A stretch of 64,000 nt of DNA from Conyzicola nivalis (GTDB taxonomy: Bacteria > Actinomycetota > Actinomycetes > Actinomycetales > Microbacteriaceae), in contig NZ_BMGB01000001.1 of assembly GCF_014639655.1 (NCBI RefSeq), positions 62,001 to 126,000 of the forward strand, given 5' to 3'. The notes beneath the pieces were generated by a model. The model made no database searches. It saw only the letters and a program-made list of their open reading frames with translations, and was not told the DNA's origin. This document shows positions 18,724 through 26,633 of the stretch, one piece after another. Made by a program: the position numbers and the translations under genes. How positions within the stretch are numbered: position 1 is the first letter of the stretch; each line of letters begins with the position of its first letter.

Positions 18724-18834
18724 ATGATCATCGAATTCATCATCATCGGCGCCCTCGCCGTAGCCGGCATCGTCGGAGCAGTCGTCATCACGGTGCGCGA
18801 CGGTTACGGCCGCATCCCGACCCGCCGCGCGTAG
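18724..18834 (+). CDS. 36-residue single-helix membrane peptide
   Basis: The peptide consists of one hydrophobic helix (IIEFIIIGALAVAGIVGAVV) and a basic tail RDGYGRIPTRRA, predicting an inner-membrane protein with its positive C-terminus in the cytoplasm. AGAGAAAG (18709-18716) serves as the ribosome site. It is divergent from a LysR regulator and followed by a hairpin terminator, so it is a stand-alone transcription unit. I believe similar peptides with an RDGYGR-PTR tail occur in related Microbacteriaceae, but this needs a search. Function unknown. Confidence 0.7.
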   Translation: MIIEFIIIGALAVAGIVGAVVITVRDGYGRIPTRRA

Positions 18835-18886
18835 TCGGCGCATCGCGCCTGACGGCGCACTCAGACGGCGACCAGGTCGCGGTCCG

Positions 18887-18921
18887 GAAGCGCAGCAGCT
18901 CACACTGAGCCGCTGCGCTTC
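18887..18921 (+). terminator. Hairpin terminator after the 36-residue peptide gene
   Basis: GAAGCGCAGC (18887-18896) pairs with GCTGCGCTTC (18912-18921), with an inner stem GCTCA/TGAGC (18898-18902 and 18906-18910). It is followed by TGTCGTT. The further 140 bp up to the next gene hold nothing I can recognise. Confidence 0.8.
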
Positions 18922-19065
18922 TGTCGTTAACGGGCGGGGTCGGTCGACACGGTCGCACCCGCTGCGCGGTGGATTTTCACCGACGCGGACGAAATTTCTG
19001 CGGCGCCAGCGGAAATACGCCGCGCAACGGTCCGGCAGCCCCAGCGGGCCGGCGGATGCCGCGGC

Positions 19066-19596
19066 TCACGCCCGGCGGAACAGCCCCGGGTAGTCCACCA
19101 CGAAGCCGGCATCGTCGACCGTGATGTCACGGTGGAAGTCGGAGTCGCGCGACTCGAACCGGTAGCTGCGCTCGTCCAACCGGGTGTAACGCTGCGGGTC
19201 GGCGGTCACGGTCAGTCCCGGCAGCGCGATGTAGGCCGTCACGATGTCGGCGCTCTCGCCCACTCCCAGCCCCAGCCGCCAGATGGGCAGGGTGTTGGTC
19301 AGCGGGGTGGCGGTGATGTCGACGTCGATCGCTCCGGCCAGCCGGTCGAGCAGACGCCCGTCGCCCTCCGTCCAGTTGCCGTGCCCGTCGGCGAACAGCA
19401 CGAGCGAGCTGGAATCGGTGGCCAGCCGCACGGTGCGGGTCGCCCAGCTCGCGTCGGTGTCGATCGCGTAGCGCACGCCGACCGCCCCCTCGACCAGGCC
19501 GTCGACGTGGCATCCGTCTGCCGACATCGTGACCTCGGTCGTCTCGGTCGTCTCCCCGCCGGTGCTGTCGGTGCCGACCCAGTGCAGTTGTGTCAT
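19066..19596 (-). CDS. Putative glycolipid-binding protein (PA1994-like fold)
   Basis: The 176-residue product resembles the putative glycolipid-binding family (formerly DUF1089), a 15-stranded beta-barrel-like fold distantly related to the LolA/LolB and LprG lipid carriers. Recognisable pieces are the opening WVGTD, the ADGHGNWTEGDG loop and the closing DDAGFVVDYPGLFRR. It has no signal peptide, so it acts in the cytoplasm. TAGACC (plus-strand 19603-19608) is 6 nt before the ATG. Biological role unknown; family assignment is by motif memory. Confidence 0.7.
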   Translation of the reverse strand: MTQLHWVGTDSTGGETTETTEVTMSADGCHVDGLVEGAVGVRYAIDTDASWATRTVRLATDSSSLVLFADGHGNWTEGDGRLLDRLAGAIDVDITATPLTNTLPIWRLGLGVGESADIVTAYIALPGLTVTADPQRYTRLDERSYRFESRDSDFHRDITVDDAGFVVDYPGLFRRA

Positions 19597-19652
19597 GGGT
19601 CCGGTCTAGTACGCGGCCTCGGGCCGGCGCAACGCCGTTGACGGGGGCGCCG

Positions 19653-20804
19653 CTAGGTGACGGTGAAGCCGAGCTTGCGGCCGGCGAGCCCGCGGCCGCG
19701 CACGGCGAGCTGCCCGGCGAGGGCGCTGATGGCGCGCGCGGCGGGATCGTCGGGGTGCGAGATCACGATCGGCAGGCCGGCGTCGCCGCCCTCGCGCAGG
19801 GCGATGGAGATGGGGATGGCGGCGAGCACGGACACCGGCTCCTCCGCGGTCGACAGGCGGGACGCGGCATCCGCACCGCCCCCGCTGCCGAAGATGTCGA
19901 GAACCGAGCCGTCCGGCTGGGCCAGGCCCGCCATGTTCTCGATCACGCCGATGACCTTCTGTCCGGTCTGCCGGGCGACGAGGGCGCTGCGCTCCGCGAC
20001 TTCGGCGGCGGCCGGCTGCGGGGTAGTCACGACGATGATCTCGGCCTGGGGCAGCAGCTGGCCGATCGAGATGGCGATGTCGCCGGTGCCGGGCGGGAGG
20101 TCGAGCAGCAGCACGTCGAGGTCGCCGAAATACACGTCGGTGAGGAACTGCTGGATGGTGCGGTGCAGCATGGGGCCGCGCCAGGACACGACCCTGTCTG
20201 CCGCTTGTCCCGAGCTTGTCGAAGGAACGAACATGCCGATTGAGATGACCTTCACGTCGTGCGCGAGCGGCGGCAGGATCATGTCGTTGACCTGGGTCGG
20301 CGTCGCGCCGGCGATGCCGAGGATGCCCGGAATGGAGAAGCCGAACACGTCGGCGTCGACGATGCCGACGCGCAGTCCCGTGGCGGCGAGCGCGACGCCG
20401 AGGTTGGCGGTGAGCGTCGACTTACCGACGCCGCCCTTGCCGCTCGTCACGGCGTAGATGCGCGTGAGCGAGTCGGGGCCGAACTGCACGGTCTTGGCCC
20501 GCCCGCCGCGGAGCTTGTCGGTCAGGGCGTCGCGTTCGGCGCGCGTCATGATGCTCACGTCGACGTCGACGGACGAAATGCCCGAGACGGATGCCGCGGC
20601 CTCCCGCACGTCGCGCTCGATCGTGTCGGCGGCCGGACAGCCCACGATGGTGAGCTTGAGCGCGATGCTCGCGGTCGCACCGGCGACGCTCACGCCGCTG
20701 ATCATGTCGAGGTCGACGATCGGCTTGCGGATTTCGGGGTCGATGACGCGACGCAGAGCGGTCAGAACCTGCGCTTCGGTCGCTGAGCCTGTCGAAGCGC
20801 TAAT
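19653..20804 (-). CDS. mrp: Mrp/NBP35-type ATPase, iron-sulfur cluster carrier (start unusual)
   Basis: Mrp proteins bind and transfer Fe-S clusters. An N-terminal MIP18/DUF59 domain (LRRVIDPEIRKPIVDLDM and LTIVGCPAAD) precedes a P-loop ATPase domain with the deviant Walker A GKGGVGKS and the LLDLPPGTGD motif. The C-terminal CXXC of many Mrps is missing (ENMAGLAQPDG), as in other Actinobacteria. The frame extends back to codon ATT at 20804 (383 residues) with no ATG, GTG or TTG before the internal ATG at 20705. That internal start would delete the conserved first helix. A dispersed repeat lies exactly over this 5' end, and a second repeat is inserted in frame at 20204-20228. Fourth in the MgtE-like/DUF1003 operon by position. 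Confidence 0.85.
   Translation of the reverse strand: MSASTGSATEAQVLTALRRVIDPEIRKPIVDLDMISGVSVAGATASIALKLTIVGCPAADTIERDVREAAASVSGISSVDVDVSIMTRAERDALTDKLRGGRAKTVQFGPDSLTRIYAVTSGKGGVGKSTLTANLGVALAATGLRVGIVDADVFGFSIPGILGIAGATPTQVNDMILPPLAHDVKVISIGMFVPSTSSGQAADRVVSWRGPMLHRTIQQFLTDVYFGDLDVLLLDLPPGTGDIAISIGQLLPQAEIIVVTTPQPAAAEVAERSALVARQTGQKVIGVIENMAGLAQPDGSVLDIFGSGGGADAASRLSTAEEPVSVLAAIPISIALREGGDAGLPIVISHPDDPAARAISALAGQLAVRGRGLAGRKLGFTVT
20204..20228. repeat. Dispersed repeat (family B) inserted in frame inside mrp
   Basis: On the minus strand the element begins GTTCCTTCGACAAGCTCGGG and ends ACAAG. This is the well-known CTTCGACAAGCTCAGG-type repeat that is usually intergenic. Here it encodes VPSTSSGQ between the conserved Mrp segments SIGMF and VVSWRGPM, adding about ten residues. 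Confidence 0.75.
20779..20799. repeat. Dispersed repeat (family B) at the 5' end of mrp
   Basis: On the minus strand it reads GCTTCGACAGGCTCAGCGACC, a variant of the element inside mrp. It begins immediately after the stop codon of the DUF1003 gene and occupies the place where the first codons of mrp should be (ASTGSAT in the mrp frame). Confidence 0.75.
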
Positions 20805-21315
20805 CCGCGGTCTCTTTCGTGCCGTCGCGCTCGTCGAGCTCGGCCAGCAGGCTGCGCAGCTCGCTGCGGATGAAGTCCTTCGACGCCATATCCCGCATCG
20901 CGAGCCGCAGGGCCACGACCTCGCGGGCGAGGTACTCGGTGTCGTTGAGGTTGCGCTCCGAGCGCTGCCTGTCCTGCTCGATCTGCACGCGGTCGCGGTC
21001 GTCCTGCCGGTTCTGCGCCAGCAGGATGAGCGGCGCGGCGTACGAGGCCTGCAGCGACAGGATGAGCGTGAGCGCGGTGAAGCCGATCGCGGCCGAGTCG
21101 AACCGGATGCCCTCGGGCGCCACCGTGTTGTAGATCATCCAGATGACCACGAACACGCTGAGGCCGAGCAGGAACCACGGGGTGCCCATGCCGCGGGCGA
21201 TCGACTCGGTGAACCGGCCGAAGCGGTCGCGGCTCTCGAAGCGGAAGGCCGTGCGCAGGCCCTTGGGGGAGTCGAGTCGTGTCTCGGCTCGGTTGATGCG
21301 GTTAGTGCGTGCCAT
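20800..21315 (-). CDS. DUF1003 membrane protein
   Basis: The 171-residue product fits the DUF1003 family: two close hydrophobic helices (FLLGLSVFVVIWMIYN and SAAIGFTALTLILSL, the latter followed by the family signature QASYAAPLILLAQNRQ) and a long charged C-terminal coiled coil. It overlaps the MgtE-like gene upstream by 14 bp and lies directly before mrp, an order seen in other Actinobacteria (Rv1229c-Rv1232c region). A role in divalent-cation homeostasis is suggested only by the neighbour. Function not established. Confidence 0.88.
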   Translation of the reverse strand: MARTNRINRAETRLDSPKGLRTAFRFESRDRFGRFTESIARGMGTPWFLLGLSVFVVIWMIYNTVAPEGIRFDSAAIGFTALTLILSLQASYAAPLILLAQNRQDDRDRVQIEQDRQRSERNLNDTEYLAREVVALRLAMRDMASKDFIRSELRSLLAELDERDGTKETAD

Positions 21316-22624
21316 GCGGTGTCCTCCTTCCCTTCACAGGGATGCTCGAGGTGGTTACGGGTACGGGGGCGGGTTCCGGTTTCTCTTCGTCGGAATCGGT
21401 ACTTCGCCAGTCGTCGGGCAACAGATAGTCGAGGACATCGTCAATGGTCACCACCCCGACCAGTCGGTGGTTCTCGTCGACCACGGGCACCGAGACGAGG
21501 TTGTAGCTCGCCAGGATGCGGGAGACCTCGGCCGCGCTCGCCGCGGCGCGCACGGGCTCGAGGGTCTGGTCGAGCAGCGTGCCCAGCCGCTCGTTCGGCG
21601 GGTAGCGCAGCATCCGCTGGAAGTGCACCATGCCGAGGAAGCGGCCCGTGGGCGACTCATAGGGCGGCAGGGTGACGCAGATGGCGGCGCCGAGCGCGGG
21701 GGCGAGTTCGTGCCGACGGATGAGCGCGAGGCCCTCGGCCACGGTCGCGTCGGCCGAGACGATGATCGGCTCGGTGGTCATCAGACCACCGGCGGTATCC
21801 GGGGCGTACGCGAGCAGGAAGCGCACGTCTTCGGCCTCTTCGGGCTCCATCAGGTCGAGGAGTGCCTCGCCCCGCTCGTCGCTGAGGTGCGCGATGAGGT
21901 CGGCCGCGTCATCCGGCTGCATCTGGTCCAACACGTCTGCCGCGCGGTCGTCGTCCAGCTGGTTGAGGATGTCGACCTGTTCGCTCTCGGGCATCTCCTC
22001 CAGTACGTCGGCGAGACGGTCGTCGCTGAGTTCTTCGGCCACTTCGAACATGCGCTGTTCGGTGAGGTCGAGCATCGCGTTCGCGAGGTCGGCGGGCAGC
22101 AGGTCGGCGTAGCTCGCCACGAGCTGGGTGGCCGACTGGGCCTCGCCCACGGTGGTCTTCTCGCTGATCTCGCGCCAGCGCACGAAGATCGTGGCGCCCT
22201 TGCCGAACGGCGACCCTGGCGGCTTGGGGCGACGGCAGAAGAGCTGCGCGATCTCCCACTCGCCGAGGCCGGTCTCTTCGATCGCGACGTCCTCGATGGT
22301 GGCCTCGCCCGAACCGTCGGCGAGGGTGACCTTGCGGCCGAGCAGTTCGGCCATCACCCGGATCTCGCCGCCGCGCTGTTCGAACCGGCGCAGGTTGATG
22401 AGCCCGGTCGTGATGACCTGGCCCGAACCGATGCTGGTGACGCGGCCGATCGAGAGGAAGACGTGCTTCTTGCCCGGCACCTCGACGACGAAGCCGACGA
22501 CCCGCGGTGCCTGCTTGTTGCGGTAGACGACGAGCACGTCGCGCACGCGGCCGACCTTGTCTCCGTTGGGGTCGAAAACGGAGCACCCGGTCAGGCGGGC
22601 AGCAAAAACTCGTGTGGCGCTCAC
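21302..22624 (-). CDS. Soluble MgtE-like regulator: PRC-barrel, MgtE N-domain and CBS pair
   Basis: The 440-residue product has a PRC-barrel-like N-terminus (about residues 10-120), a MgtE intracellular N-domain of helical repeats (about 170-285, LADVLEEMPESEQVDIL and similar) and a CBS pair (about 285-405). The transmembrane magnesium channel domain of MgtE is absent, so this is the sensor part alone. In MgtE these domains bind Mg2+ and gate the pore. TAGGGT (plus-strand 22631-22636) lies 6 nt before the GTG start. First gene of an operon with DUF1003 and mrp. Confidence 0.85.
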   Translation of the reverse strand: MSATRVFAARLTGCSVFDPNGDKVGRVRDVLVVYRNKQAPRVVGFVVEVPGKKHVFLSIGRVTSIGSGQVITTGLINLRRFEQRGGEIRVMAELLGRKVTLADGSGEATIEDVAIEETGLGEWEIAQLFCRRPKPPGSPFGKGATIFVRWREISEKTTVGEAQSATQLVASYADLLPADLANAMLDLTEQRMFEVAEELSDDRLADVLEEMPESEQVDILNQLDDDRAADVLDQMQPDDAADLIAHLSDERGEALLDLMEPEEAEDVRFLLAYAPDTAGGLMTTEPIIVSADATVAEGLALIRRHELAPALGAAICVTLPPYESPTGRFLGMVHFQRMLRYPPNERLGTLLDQTLEPVRAAASAAEVSRILASYNLVSVPVVDENHRLVGVVTIDDVLDYLLPDDWRSTDSDEEKPEPAPVPVTTSSIPVKGRRTPHGTH

Positions 22625-22661
22625 GGTAAAACCCTACCGCCGCAATGGAAGAATGGGATTC

Positions 22662-23159
22662 GTGAGCAACCAGAGCGCCTTCGGACGCAGACCCCAAGCC
22701 CAGCCAAGCCTGCCGCAGGGCGACGTTCTCGGTACCTACGAGACGTACCCGGAGGCCCAGGCCGTCGTCGACCGGCTGTCGAAGGCCGAGTTCGAGGTGA
22801 AGCAGCTCGCTATCGTCGGCAACGACCTCAAGACTGTCGAGCGCGTGACCGGCAAGCTCACCTACGGCCGTGCGGCCGCGACGGGTGCGGCGAGCGGCGC
22901 CTGGTTCGGGCTCTTCTTCGGTGTGCTGCTCTTCCTGTTCTCGACGACTCCGCAGATCGGCTTCGTCGCCGCGGCCGCGCTCATCGGCGCCGGTTTCGGC
23001 ATGCTGTTCGGCATCGTCAGCTACTCGATGGGCCGTCGCCGCCGCGACTTCACGTCGACCCACCAGGTGCTCGCGTCGAGCTACCAGATCATCATCGACC
23101 CGCAGTTGACGGCGAAAGCCCAGCAGCTTCTCGACCGTCCCGAGAATTCGTCGGTATAG
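22662..23159 (+). CDS. Membrane protein of the general stress protein 17M-like family
   Basis: The 165-residue product (GTG 22662) has a cytoplasmic N-terminal domain with the pattern VLGTYETYPEAQAVVDRL, resembling the heat-inducible GspM-like domain, then two hydrophobic helices (AWFGLFFGVLLFLF and GFVAAAALIGAGFGMLFG) and a short C-terminus. It is divergent from the MgtE-like gene. An ATG at 22653 is an alternative start, but it has no usable ribosome site. Function unknown; a stress role is only implied by the family name. Confidence 0.8.
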   Translation: MSNQSAFGRRPQAQPSLPQGDVLGTYETYPEAQAVVDRLSKAEFEVKQLAIVGNDLKTVERVTGKLTYGRAAATGAASGAWFGLFFGVLLFLFSTTPQIGFVAAAALIGAGFGMLFGIVSYSMGRRRRDFTSTHQVLASSYQIIIDPQLTAKAQQLLDRPENSSV

Positions 23160-23160
23160 T
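23155..23160 (+). promoter_or_regulatory. Predicted -10 box of the TetR gene (TATAGT), leaderless
   Basis: TATAGT overlaps the last codons of the preceding gene and ends 6 nt before the ATG at 23167. It has the same geometry as the gltA, PHP and tatB promoters. Confidence 0.55.
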
Positions 23161-23166
23161 CGCCCC

Positions 23167-23730
23167 ATGGTCGACGCCCGGATTCTCAACACCGCAGCGG
23201 CCCTGAAGACCGCCGTCCTCACCCTCGCCGCGGCGACGCCGATCTCGCGCATCACGGTGTCGGATGTCACGCGCGAGGCCGGCATCAACCGCGCGACCTT
23301 CTACGCGCACTACGCGTCGCCGTCGGCGCTGCTCGCCAACGCGCTGACGAGCGAACTCGACGAGGTGCGAGAAGCCGACACCCAGCTGCGTCTCGACGGC
23401 GATCTCGCGGCCGACCTCGTGACCCGCAAGGCGATCGCCGACACCGCGGCGCACATCGACCGCCACCTCGCGATCTACCGCCTGGCGCTCGGTGACGCGA
23501 CCGACGGCACGATCCAGCACGTGCTGTCGAGCCACCTCACCGTCTCGAGCCGGCAGCACCTGAGCGAGTCGGTCGACCCCGGCGACATCCCTGGCGACCC
23601 CGACCTCGTCGCCGCCTTCGTGGCGAACGGCCTGGTCGGCGCGATCGCCGTCGCGGTCGTTTCCGACCACTGGGACAAGGACAGGGTCGCCGACGTGCTC
23701 ATGGCGATGATGCCCGACTGGTGGGACTAG
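23167..23730 (+). CDS. TetR-family transcriptional regulator
   Basis: The 187-residue product has an N-terminal helix-turn-helix (residues about 15-60, ITVSDVTREAGINRATFYAHYAS, the TetR signature with FYAHY) and an all-helical ligand-binding domain. It has its own leaderless-type promoter. Its stop codon overlaps the stop of the convergent pepP by 4 bp. No adjacent operator or target is obvious; the stress-type membrane gene just upstream is one candidate. Ligand unknown. Confidence 0.88.
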   Translation: MVDARILNTAAALKTAVLTLAAATPISRITVSDVTREAGINRATFYAHYASPSALLANALTSELDEVREADTQLRLDGDLAADLVTRKAIADTAAHIDRHLAIYRLALGDATDGTIQHVLSSHLTVSSRQHLSESVDPGDIPGDPDLVAAFVANGLVGAIAVAVVSDHWDKDRVADVLMAMMPDWWD

Positions 23731-25202
23731 CCCTGTAGCCACGCCTCCACGTCGTCCGCCGTGCGCGGGATGCCGATCGAGAGGTTCTCCGCACCGGAAT
23801 CGGTGACGAGGATGTCGTCTTCGATGCGCACGCCGATTCCGCGGTACTCCTCGGGCACCGTGAGGTCGTCGGGCTGGAAGTAGAGGCCGGGCTCGATGGT
23901 GAACACCATGCCCGCCTCGATCACCCCGTCGAGGTAGAGGTCGCGCCGCGCCTGGGCACAGTCGTGCACGTCGATGCCGAGGTGGTGGCTCGTGCCGTGC
24001 ACCATGTACCGGCGGTGGTACTGGGCCTCGGGCTCGAGCGATTCCTCGGCCGTGACCGGCAGCAGGCCCCACTCGGCGGTCTTCGCAGCGATGACCTTCA
24101 TGGCCTCGGCGTGGATGTCGCGGAAGCGGATGCCCGGGCGCACGATCGCGAACGCGGCGTCGGCGGCCTCACGCACGGCCTCGTAGACGCGGCGCTGCAC
24201 CTCGGTGAACGTGCCGTTCACGGGCAGCGTGCGCGTGATGTCGGCGGTGTAGTAGCTCTCCAGTTCGATGCCGGCGTCGAGCAGGATCACGTCGCCCGGA
24301 ACCACAGGGCCGTCGTTGCGGGTCCAGTGCAGCACGCAGGCGTGGGGGCCGGATGCCGCGATCGTGTCGTATCCCACGGTGTTGCCGTCAGCGCGGGCGC
24401 GCCGGTTGAACGTGCCCTCGACGAGGCGTTCGCCTCGCTCGTGGGCCACGATCTCGCCAAGGTCGGCGATGACGTCGTCGAAGCCCTTCTTCGTGGCGTC
24501 GACGGCGAGGCGCATCTGGCGGATCTCGTAGGCGTCCTTCACGAGGCGCAGTTCGCTCAGGTCGCGCGCCAGGTCGAGATCGGCGTCGTTCTCGACGTTC
24601 TCGCTGTCGGCTGCGAGCAGGCGGCGCCCGTCGACCTGGTCGGTGATGTCGCGGTCGGCCTCGCGCACGACGACGGTGTCGGCGTCGATGGCGTCGAGCA
24701 CGGCGGCGAAGCCGTCGAGGTTGGCGGTGGCGAGTCCGAGGTCGGCGGCCACGTGTGCGAGCGAGGGGCGGGGGCCGGTCCAGAACTCGCCGATGTCGGA
24801 GTTGGCGTAGAACTCGTCGGAGTCGCGACCGGCCGCCTCGCGGAAGTAGAGCGTGGCGTCGTGGCCGTCCGCCGTCGGTTCGAGCACCAGCACGCTTCCG
24901 GACACGGCGTCGGCGCCCCAGCCGGTGAGGTGGGCGAAGGCGGAGTGGGCGCGGAACGGGTAGTCGGTGTCGTTCGAGCGAACCTTCGCGGAGCCGGCGG
25001 GCACGATCACGCGCTTGCCCGCGTAGAGGGCGGAGACGCGGGCGCGACGGGCGGCGGCGAACGGTGTCTGCTCCCTGGGTTCCGGCGTGGCATCCGGTCT
25101 TTCAGCCCATCCCGATGAAATGAAATCCTTGAACGACGTGGACACCGGGGTCGTCGAACGGTTGGAGGTGGCGCGCGGGGCGTCGGTCGTGTTGTCAGCC
25201 AT
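23727..25202 (-). CDS. pepP: Xaa-Pro aminopeptidase (aminopeptidase P, M24B)
   Basis: This enzyme removes the N-terminal residue before proline, using two metal ions. The 491-residue product has an N-terminal creatinase-like domain and a C-terminal pita-bread domain with all five metal ligands in context: LLDAGIE (Asp), YTADITRTLP (Asp), HGTSHHLGIDVHD (His), FTIEPGLYF (Glu) and GVRIEDDI (Glu). The first 35 residues are Ser/Thr-rich and low-complexity, so the functional start could be later. CACAAT (plus-strand 25209-25214) is 6 nt from the ATG and may be its -10. Confidence 0.93.
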   Translation of the reverse strand: MADNTTDAPRATSNRSTTPVSTSFKDFISSGWAERPDATPEPREQTPFAAARRARVSALYAGKRVIVPAGSAKVRSNDTDYPFRAHSAFAHLTGWGADAVSGSVLVLEPTADGHDATLYFREAAGRDSDEFYANSDIGEFWTGPRPSLAHVAADLGLATANLDGFAAVLDAIDADTVVVREADRDITDQVDGRRLLAADSENVENDADLDLARDLSELRLVKDAYEIRQMRLAVDATKKGFDDVIADLGEIVAHERGERLVEGTFNRRARADGNTVGYDTIAASGPHACVLHWTRNDGPVVPGDVILLDAGIELESYYTADITRTLPVNGTFTEVQRRVYEAVREAADAAFAIVRPGIRFRDIHAEAMKVIAAKTAEWGLLPVTAEESLEPEAQYHRRYMVHGTSHHLGIDVHDCAQARRDLYLDGVIEAGMVFTIEPGLYFQPDDLTVPEEYRGIGVRIEDDILVTDSGAENLSIGIPRTADDVEAWLQG

Positions 25203-25247
25203 CCCTCTATTGTGCCCCTCTCGCCGGTCGGCGAGGGTGGACAGGGG

Positions 25248-25565
25248 TCAGCGCCGCCAGGTCGAGCGGCGGGCACCGCGCACGGTGCCGTTGGCGTCCT
25301 CGGGGAGGATGGAGAGGAAGGAGTCGACGGGCCCGCCCTGCGCCACGTGGGCGGTGGCAGACACCGGCTGCCAGGCGTCGGTCGACGCCGCGGGGGCGAC
25401 GGTCACGAGCGGGACGACGAGTAGTTCTGAGGCCAACACGGCCACATCCTTCCGGCCCGCCTGCTGTAGCGTGCCTACGCCGATGGTCGCATCAACTTCG
25501 GGCCGTGTCCACGACCCTTTCGGGGGTGTCGCGATGCGGAATACCGCGGATGCGCCCGAGGTCAC
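25248..25565 (-). CDS. Hypothetical 105-residue protein coupled to the EEP-family gene
   Basis: I do not recognise this protein. The start is GTG 25565, which overlaps the stop of the upstream gene as GTGA, the same coupling used by several certain genes in this window; that is the main reason to call it real. The frame stays open further upstream, but there it is antisense to nothing and merely shadows the EEP gene. The product begins VTSGASAVFRIATPPKGSWT, has no membrane segment and ends with a basic GTVRGARRSTWRR. No domain is visible. Confidence 0.55.
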   Translation of the reverse strand: MTSGASAVFRIATPPKGSWTRPEVDATIGVGTLQQAGRKDVAVLASELLVVPLVTVAPAASTDAWQPVSATAHVAQGGPVDSFLSILPEDANGTVRGARRSTWRR

Positions 25566-26575
25566 CCCGCCGGCGCGAATTGCGCGACGAGCGGGCGGTG
25601 GTCGCTGCCCGCGCCGTCCTGGTCCTGCACGACGCGCATGCCGGAAACACGCCAGTTCTCGGTCGCCATGGCGTGGTCGATCGGCGAGCCGAGCAGCGCC
25701 GGTGCGGTCGTCGGCCACGTTCCCACGGCCGCGTTGCCGGTCGCCAGTGCCGCGTCGGCGCAGTCGCCGAGCGTCGTGGTCGCCGACGACGCGAGCCCGC
25801 TCATGTGGTCGAGGGTCGCGTTGAAGTCGCCGGCCATGATCACGTTCTCGCCGGCGCAGGTGTCGGCGAGCCAGTCGAGGTCGGCCTGCCAGTTACGGAA
25901 CTCGCCGGGGATCGGCGCCACGGCGTGCACCGAGATGATCGTCGGGCCGGACCCGTCGTCGGGACGCAGCACCACCGTCGGCAGAGTCGCGGTCTGGCCG
26001 ACGCTCTCGTCGACGGTGTAGGTGCCGAGGTCGGCGCTCCACAGCACCGACGTCGACCGCGACTTCGAGATCTGGTCGAACGCGGTGGTCTCGACCCACA
26101 TCGGTCGCCCTGCCGCCTTCATCAACGCCGCGACCTCGAGCGAGAACGCCTTCGTGGTCTCGGGCAGGGTGAGGATATCGGCGTCGTTCTCGATGGCGAG
26201 GTCGGCCACGGTCGCGGCCCCCGGTACGTCGCCGAGGGTGTTCCAGGAGAGCACGGTGACGGTCGAGTCGCCCGCCGTCTCGAAGGCGGTGTCGCCGAAG
26301 CCGCGGGTCGAGAGCACTGCGGCGTTGACGAGCGTGAACGCGAGAAGCAGCACGGCGAGCGTCGCGAAGAACCGGCGAACCGGCCGGGCGAGCAAGGCGA
26401 GCAGCGTGAGACCGACGATGAGCGCGATCGCGATGAGTGCCGCCGCTGCTCTGAACGAGACCACGTGGGCGATGCCGAACGTCTGCTGCAGGCCGAAGAA
26501 CTGGGGCCAGGCGAACACGAACAGCACCGCGGCGACGGCCACGACGACGGCGGCAGCGAGGACTCGGCGAAACAT
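25562..26575 (-). CDS. Membrane-anchored endonuclease/exonuclease/phosphatase (EEP) family protein
   Basis: The 337-residue product has three N-terminal hydrophobic helices (about residues 5-25, 43-62 and 70-90) followed by an extracytoplasmic EEP domain. Motifs of the fold are visible: LSWNTLGD (Asn ligand), LTLPETT (metal Glu), ISVHAVAP (His), MAGDFNAT (Asp and Asn) and the C-terminal GSDHRPLVAQF (catalytic Asp-His). Substrates in this family include DNA, phosphoinositides and sphingomyelin; the membrane layout suggests an extracellular target. TATGGT (plus-strand 26584-26589) could be its -10. It is coupled to the small gene downstream. Confidence 0.85.
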   Translation of the reverse strand: MFRRVLAAAVVVAVAAVLFVFAWPQFFGLQQTFGIAHVVSFRAAAALIAIALIVGLTLLALLARPVRRFFATLAVLLLAFTLVNAAVLSTRGFGDTAFETAGDSTVTVLSWNTLGDVPGAATVADLAIENDADILTLPETTKAFSLEVAALMKAAGRPMWVETTAFDQISKSRSTSVLWSADLGTYTVDESVGQTATLPTVVLRPDDGSGPTIISVHAVAPIPGEFRNWQADLDWLADTCAGENVIMAGDFNATLDHMSGLASSATTTLGDCADAALATGNAAVGTWPTTAPALLGSPIDHAMATENWRVSGMRVVQDQDGAGSDHRPLVAQFAPAG

Positions 26576-26633
26576 GGCCCCTCACCATACCCGTTCGCGC
26601 TGGGGCGGGCCGCGGCCGCAATAGAGTTGCAGG

